Of a DNA stretch of 9,102 nucleotides, positions 5,793 through 9,102 are shown one piece after another. The notes under the pieces were generated by a model. That model was not told where the DNA came from. It searched no databases and saw only the letters and a list, made by a program, of their open reading frames with translations. Made by a program: the position numbers and the translations under genes. Origin of the DNA: Clostridiales bacterium (GTDB taxonomy: Bacteria > Bacillota > Clostridia > Lutisporales > Lutisporaceae); contig JAAYKT010000312.1 in assembly GCA_012522255.1 (NCBI GenBank), forward strand, positions 1 to 9,102. The letters run 5' to 3'. Numbering within the stretch: the stretch's first letter is position 1; each line of letters starts with the position of its first letter.

Positions 5793-6659
5793 CTACTCCT
5801 TCAAAAAACAATATATACACCTATCAAGGCCGGCTAAATCCTTTTCCAACACAATATCCCGAAAAAAACCCGCCTTTTTTAACATTTCTTTAATAGTATG
5901 CCCTTGATTATAACCTATTTCAAAAATAAGTATGCCGCCTTTTTTTAATAATTTCGGAGCATCCTTAATAATTTTTTCATAATAATCAAAGCCTTCCACA
6001 CCGCCGTAAAGGGCTAAGTGGGGCTCATAGCACCTGACACCGTCAGGCAACTCATCCATTTCCTTTTTTGAAATATAAGGGGGGTTAGAAACCAAAACAT
6101 CCAAATCACCTTCCAGATTAAACAAAGGCTTTGCCAAGTCTCCCTCCAATATTTTGACTCTGTCCGCTACGCCATGCTTCCCGGCGTTTACAGCACAGTA
6201 AGTTAGGGCAACCTTTGATATGTCCGTCATATAAACAAAACTGTCCTTTATATAGTAAGCCAAGCTTATACCTATCGCACCGCTTCCGGCACACATATCA
6301 GCTATCTTAGGTGCTTTCATGCTTTTTAAAAGTTTTAAAATTCTTTCAACTGCAATCTCTGTATCCCAACGGGGAATCAAAACTCCCTGTCCCACGGAAA
6401 AATCCAGTCCCATAAACTCCTGTTTCCCCGTTATATATTGAACGGGTTTTTTTAGGGCACGTTCTTCTATAGCTTTTATAAAACTCTTCACATGGCTTTC
6501 ATCAACGATTTTATCCCAATCAGCTATAAGTTTTTCTCTATCCACGCCCAGAATAAAAGCCAAAATCACTTCAGCATCCAAAATGGGATTGTCAATTTCT
6601 GCCTCTACTAATATGTTTGCACCTTTTTTTAATAAGCCTTTTATGGTATACATTACCAC
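5793..6659 (-). CDS. prmC: Release factor glutamine N5-methyltransferase
   Basis: This cytosolic S-adenosylmethionine-dependent enzyme methylates the glutamine of the GGQ motif in release factors. The product is 288 residues (286 from the internal ATG). The N-terminal substrate-binding helical domain covers about 1-80; PVQYITGKQEF (72-82) and LIPRWDTE (94-101) are the conserved PrmC junction. The SAM-binding motif is DMCAGSGAIG (121-130), and the catalytic NPPY is at 192-195. The start is ambiguous: GTG at 6659 has GGGAGG 7 bases upstream, while ATG at 6653 forms a TAATG overlap with the DUF1385 stop but sits 13 bases from the same site. Either way translation is coupled to the upstream gene. 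Neighbouring prfA encodes its substrate. The tryptophan in PRWDTE replaces the more usual proline or other residue at a variable position. Confidence 0.95.
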   Translation of the reverse strand: MVMYTIKGLLKKGANILVEAEIDNPILDAEVILAFILGVDREKLIADWDKIVDESHVKSFIKAIEERALKKPVQYITGKQEFMGLDFSVGQGVLIPRWDTEIAVERILKLLKSMKAPKIADMCAGSGAIGISLAYYIKDSFVYMTDISKVALTYCAVNAGKHGVADRVKILEGDLAKPLFNLEGDLDVLVSNPPYISKKEMDELPDGVRCYEPHLALYGGVEGFDYYEKIIKDAPKLLKKGGILIFEIGYNQGHTIKEMLKKAGFFRDIVLEKDLAGLDRCIYCFLKE

Positions 6660-7555
6660 AAATCAGCCTCCCGGTCTTCTACCAAAACATTTTTCAGCGC
6701 CTCTATGGCCACCTCCAGCTGACTGTCGTCAGGTTCTTGGGTCGTGATTTTTTGGAGCCAGAGCCCCGGTGCCGATATGGTACATACCAGCTTTGAATCG
6801 CTTCTCCCCGCCCATTTTATAATTTCATAAGATATACCCGCCACCAAAGGCATCAGAGCTATCCTTATCACCAATCTCATAAGAAGATTGGGCCATCTGA
6901 AAAAGGAGAATAATAAAATGCTCACTATCATTACAAGAAAAAGAAAACTGGTACCACAGCGGGGATGCAGCCTGGTAAATTTTCTTGCGTTTTCCGGCGT
7001 CAACTCTTCCTCGTTTTCATAACAAAATATAGTCTTGTGCTCTGCTCCGTGATATTCAAAAACCCTTTTTATATCCTTCATCCTTGATATTGCAGCGATA
7101 TACCCTACAAATATGGCAACTCTGACTACGCCTTCAATCAAATTCATAACCAAAGGGCTTTTGGAAACATTCCCGATAAAGCTTACTGCAAGGGTTGGTA
7201 AAAGTATAAAAAGGCCTATGGAGAAAAATATGGAAAAAACAATGGATATGACAATCATGTTTTTATCCAAAAAATTATCCCATTTAGACGGTTTTTTCGG
7301 CTTTTTCTCCTCTTCCTCTTCTATGAACTCTGCCGAAAAGCTTAGAGCTTTTATACCTATTACCATTGCATCCACGAAAGCAAACATTCCTCTTATTATA
7401 GGTAATCTTGAAATCGTTTTTCTGTTGGATTTTAATTTTTCTTTTTTTAATTCTATCTCACCGTCAGGCTTGCGAATTGCTATTGCAATGCTATCGGGGC
7501 CTTTCATCATGACACCTTCGATAACCGCCTGGCCGCCTATACTGGTTTTTTTCAT
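6653..7555 (-). CDS. DUF1385 (YqhQ-family) membrane protein
   Basis: A 300-residue membrane protein of the DUF1385 family, of no established biochemical function that I can state. The family hallmark SIGGQAVIEGVMMKG is at residues 5-19. Conserved EYHGAEHKT (167-175) and LHPRCGTSFL (196-205) carry histidines and a cysteine that could bind a metal or cofactor; that is inference. Hydrophobic segments lie at about 99-129, 136-157, 203-220 and 224-245, and an acidic then lysine-rich stretch (78-91) precedes the first. The frame extends to a GTG at 7570, but that GTG is part of GTGAGGT, which makes a ribosome binding site 8 bases from the ATG at 7555; I chose the ATG. It overlaps the prmC start. 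In many Firmicutes this gene lies between rpmE and prmC; rpmE is not present upstream here. Confidence 0.9.
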   Translation of the reverse strand: MKKTSIGGQAVIEGVMMKGPDSIAIAIRKPDGEIELKKEKLKSNRKTISRLPIIRGMFAFVDAMVIGIKALSFSAEFIEEEEEKKPKKPSKWDNFLDKNMIVISIVFSIFFSIGLFILLPTLAVSFIGNVSKSPLVMNLIEGVVRVAIFVGYIAAISRMKDIKRVFEYHGAEHKTIFCYENEEELTPENARKFTRLHPRCGTSFLFLVMIVSILLFSFFRWPNLLMRLVIRIALMPLVAGISYEIIKWAGRSDSKLVCTISAPGLWLQKITTQEPDDSQLEVAIEALKNVLVEDREADLW

Positions 7556-7594
7556 TATTTTAAACCTCACTATTTCTTTGAAAAAATTTGTACT

Positions 7595-7623
7595 ATTATA
7601 TACCTATATATATTACAAGATTA
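7595..7623 (-). promoter_or_regulatory. Possible promoter for the DUF1385-prmC-prfA operon
   Basis: On the minus strand a perfect TATAAT (7595-7600) lies about 40 bases upstream of the ATG at 7555. The corresponding -35 position at 17 bases spacing (7618-7623, TAATCT) matches poorly. A TTGTAA is nearby but too close (12 bases). The -10 box is convincing, the full promoter less so. Confidence 0.4.
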
Positions 7624-7650
7624 CGATGAGAGATTCCCGCATCCTTGTAA
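7613..7650. repeat. Inverted repeat upstream of the DUF1385 promoter
   Basis: TTACAAG (7613-7619) and CTTGTAA (7644-7650) are perfect 7-bp arms around a 24-base centre that contains a smaller GATG/CATC pair. The right arm runs into a run of As. It overlaps the expected -35 region of the minus-strand promoter, so an operator role is possible; no T run follows the arms on the minus strand in a terminator-like way. Confidence 0.4.
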
Positions 7651-7905
7651 AAAAACGCCTCGGACTTTTAGTTTGAAAAATATTATAACTCTCACCCTGA
7701 AAACAAGGCAGTTAATAAATTTCTCCTGTTATTTTATTTGCATTACCTTGCGCTTTACTTCATTATTATATATTAGTGGATTATTGATTACAATAGTTGG
7801 AGATTGTAAATCAGTGATGTTAAACAATGTAAAGTGTGACACTATAGCTTATTCATAATAGCAGATTATTGTATTTGATGCGATTGCCGAGTTACAAAGC
7901 TAATT

Positions 7906-8021
7906 GTCTGTAAGTTTATTACGGGCGAAATCAAACTTTCCCCGCTAATGCCCATATTGAATAATAAAAAACTTCCTTAAGTCACATGTGATTTCGCTTA
8001 TCCTCCATTTCGCTAACAGAC
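7906..8021. repeat. Nested inverted repeats (possible structured element)
   Basis: The inner arms GCGAAATCA (7925-7933) and TGATTTCGC (7989-7997) are perfect over 9 bp. The outer arms GTCTGTAAG (7906-7914) and CTAACAGAC (8013-8021) pair with one mismatch. ATTTCGCT occurs twice on the right side (7991-7998 and 8007-8014), so GCGAAAT could pair with either copy. TCACATGTGA overlaps the inner right arm. The 55-base inner loop has little further pairing, apart from possible short CGGG/CCCG and GGGC/GCCC pairs that compete with the inner stem. Confidence 0.4.
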
Positions 8022-8078
8022 CTTAAGCCTTTCCACAAAGCAATCTCTATCAAATACTAATATCTCTGCATTGAAAGC

Positions 8079-8106
8079 ATTATGCAAACTATGTGAACAA
8101 TAACAA
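8079..8106 (-). promoter_or_regulatory. Possible minus-strand promoter in the intergenic region
   Basis: On the minus strand TTGTTA (8101-8106) and CATAAT (8079-8084) are separated by 16 bases. The matches are 4/6 and 5/6 to the housekeeping consensus. It would drive transcription leftwards across the inverted-repeat element, with no gene before the DUF1385 operon about 500 bases away. Confidence 0.3.
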
Positions 8107-8162
8107 TGTAAATTTTAATTGCATTTTGACACTGATGCGTTAAAATAATGGAAGGTGTTTAT

Positions 8163-8192
8163 TTTCCAGTTTTGCAATAATAGTTTTATAGT
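8163..8192 (+). promoter_or_regulatory. Possible promoter of the nuoE-like operon
   Basis: TTTCCA (8163-8168) and TATAGT (8187-8192) match 4/6 and 5/6 of the housekeeping consensus with 18 bases between. The start of transcription would be near 8199, leaving a leader of about 60 bases. A perfect TTGACA at 8126-8131 has no -10 box at 16-18 bases and is less likely to act alone. Confidence 0.35.
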
Positions 8193-8259
8193 AAATATGC
8201 GAAAAAAAAATACATAATACAGAACGCTTTCTAATTAAAAACACAAGGAGGTCAGGCTA

Positions 8260-8775
8260 ATGGATGAGACAGCTTTGTTTTCACAATTAGATACAATAAT
8301 TGCAAAGTATGATAATTCCAAAGAAAGGTTAATACAAATTCTTTTGGACTTGCAAAAATCCTCGGAGCAAAACTATTTGTCTGAGGAATGTTTGGAATAT
8401 GTTGCGGAAAAGCTGAATTTAAAAGAAAGTCAGGTTTATGAGGTTGCAACCTTTTACTCTATGTTAAACCATAAACCCAAAGGCAGATATGTTATTGAAA
8501 TATGCGACAGTGCACCCTGTCATGTTTGCGGTTCTCAAAAAGTAATAGATATTTTGGAAGAACTTTTGGGAATAAAAATAGGTGAAACAACAGCAGACGG
8601 GATGTTTACTTTGCATCAGGTCAGTTGCTTCGGAGCTTGTGAAATAAGCCCAGCCATTAAAATTGACAATAAGGTTTATGGTAACATAACAAAGGAGAAG
8701 TTAGAAAGTGTCATTCGGATATTAAAATATATTGGGGGGAATGAGCGTGGCAAGAATATTGAAATTGATTTCTAA
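8260..8775 (+). CDS. NuoE-like [2Fe-2S] subunit (NADH-oxidising module)
   Basis: A 171-residue cytosolic iron-sulphur protein of the complex I 24-kDa (NuoE/HoxE/HydC-like) family, which passes electrons between a flavin subunit and the rest of its complex. The N-terminal helical domain ends in the conserved VYEVATFYSML (59-69). The thioredoxin-like domain carries the cluster ligands C82, C87, C123 and C127, spaced C-x4-C and C-x3-C as in the family. A perfect AAGGAGGT lies 7 bases before the ATG. The gene overlaps the next one by 35 bases. No quinone or proton-pumping subunits are visible. The likely complexes are an electron-bifurcating hydrogenase, an NADH-linked formate dehydrogenase, or a related diaphorase; the sequence in view cannot choose between them, so I give no gene symbol. 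Confidence 0.93.
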   Translation: MDETALFSQLDTIIAKYDNSKERLIQILLDLQKSSEQNYLSEECLEYVAEKLNLKESQVYEVATFYSMLNHKPKGRYVIEICDSAPCHVCGSQKVIDILEELLGIKIGETTADGMFTLHQVSCFGACEISPAIKIDNKVYGNITKEKLESVIRILKYIGGNERGKNIEIDF

Positions 8776-9102
8776 GGATATAGGTAAAATAAAACCTGAT
8801 TCCGTATTGGATTATCACAGTGCCGGCGGTTACGTAGGCCTCAAAAAAGCCATGCAAATGGAACCCTTGGAGATCATTGAAGAAGTCAGCAAGGCAAGGC
8901 TTATGGGCAGAGGCGGAGCAGCTTATCCCACCGGATTTAAATGGGAACAAGCCTATAAAAGTAAAAACTTTCCCGAATATGCCGTCTGCAATGGAGACGA
9001 AGGGGAACCCGGTACTTTTAAGGATAAGCTCATGTTAACTCAAAATCCCCTGCGCCTTATAGAAGGTATGACCATAGCGGCTTATGTTTTTAATATCAAA
9101 GA
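8741..9102 (+). CDS. NuoF-like NADH/FMN-binding subunit (partial, cut by window end)
   Basis: The first 120 codons of a NuoF/HoxF/HydB-type flavoprotein are present. GRGGAAYPTGFKW (56-68) is the glycine-rich FMN/NADH site and CNGDEGEPGTFKD (83-95) the following conserved segment; both are intact. The protein begins just ahead of the conserved core, without the extra N-terminal thioredoxin-like [2Fe-2S] domain of many hydrogenase and formate dehydrogenase beta subunits. ATG at 8741 follows GGGGGG by one base, which is very tight; GTG at 8747 is better spaced (7 bases) and may be the true start. The gene overlaps the nuoE-like gene by 29-35 bases in another frame, so translation is probably coupled. 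The family's C-terminal [4Fe-4S] motif lies beyond the window. Confidence 0.92.
   Translation, partial: MSVARILKLISKDIGKIKPDSVLDYHSAGGYVGLKKAMQMEPLEIIEEVSKARLMGRGGAAYPTGFKWEQAYKSKNFPEYAVCNGDEGEPGTFKDKLMLTQNPLRLIEGMTIAAYVFNIK

Larger units (their letters stand above)
7651..8259. other. Long divergent intergenic region without a convincing gene
   Basis: About 600 bases lie between the upstream ends of two divergent operons. The largest open frame (61 codons from a TTG at 7673) has no ribosome binding site and no recognisable product. I see no tRNA and no riboswitch class I know. Contents worth naming are a 10-bp palindrome TCACATGTGA (7982-7991), an 11-bp palindrome AGTGTGACACT (7833-7843), a nested inverted repeat (7906-8021) and candidate promoters in both directions. 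A decayed gene cannot be excluded. Confidence 0.6.

Noticed and set aside
5299..5907. 202-codon plus-strand frame across prfA and prmC
   Set aside because: A serine-rich shadow of the prfA reading frame; both minus-strand genes have complete catalytic motifs.
7113..7676. 187-codon plus-strand frame across the DUF1385 gene
   Set aside because: Antisense to a recognised family member with intact signature motifs; its hydrophobic character mirrors the membrane segments of the true gene.
7673..7858. 61-codon frame in the divergent spacer
   Set aside because: Begins at TTG, has no ribosome binding site and no recognisable homology; base composition matches the non-coding spacer.
7971..7982. ACTTCCTTAAGT with adjacent A run as a minus-strand terminator
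   Set aside because: The stem would be only 4 bp, too weak for an intrinsic terminator despite the T run on the minus strand.
8126..8154. Perfect TTGACA at 8126-8131 as the nuoE-like promoter
   Set aside because: At 16-18 bases downstream the sequence (around TGGAAG) does not resemble a -10 box; TAAAAT is only 9 bases away.
7651..8259. Riboswitch or tRNA in the long spacer
   Set aside because: I looked for conserved cores of known riboswitch classes and a tRNA T-arm (GGTTCRA) and saw none on either strand.

Overview
The window looks like a chromosomal segment of a low-GC anaerobic Firmicute (Clostridia-like). This rests on the conserved gene block (DUF1385, prmC, prfA, ZIP transporter, Sua5-type synthase, YwlE-type phosphatase, rpiB, upp, dCMP deaminase), strong GGAGG-type ribosome binding sites, frequent GTG starts, and a NuoE/NuoF-type diaphorase pair typical of anaerobes. 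The genus cannot be fixed from the sequence alone.

Layout. Positions 1-273 are very AT-rich with no convincing gene. From 274 to 7555 nine genes lie on the minus strand, in at least two transcription units. Unit A is DUF1385 membrane protein -> prmC -> prfA, tightly packed and closed by a clear rho-independent terminator at 4687-4714. A ZIP-family metal transporter follows (4537-3797), starting 149 bases beyond that terminator, with a Fur-family-like palindrome upstream. Unit B starts at a good promoter (3690-3718) and reads Sua5-type threonylcarbamoyl-AMP synthase -> YwlE-type phosphatase -> rpiB -> upp -> dCMP deaminase. A long divergent intergenic region (7556-8259) separates this block from a plus-strand operon that begins with a NuoE-like [2Fe-2S] subunit and continues into a NuoF-like flavoprotein cut by the window edge.

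Functional themes. Unit A joins release factor 1 with the methyltransferase that modifies its GGQ glutamine. Unit B mixes tRNA t6A modification, a phosphatase of the protein-arginine type, pentose phosphate isomerisation and pyrimidine salvage (uracil to UMP, dCMP to dUMP). The order recalls the Bacillus ywl-upp neighbourhood, with a ZIP transporter where Bacillus has another metal transporter. The plus-strand pair is the NADH-oxidising half of a larger complex, such as a bifurcating hydrogenase or NADH-linked formate dehydrogenase; the catalytic partner lies outside the window.

The less ordinary material is intergenic: two copies of a GACGGTT-centred hairpin repeat, one TGTCATTCTGAG-type repeat, two different heptamer tandem arrays at gene ends, a Fur-like box, and a possible structured element at 7906-8021. 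I see no phage, insertion sequence, CRISPR array, toxin-antitoxin or defence gene. Most of the window is conserved housekeeping sequence, and I do not claim a new system.
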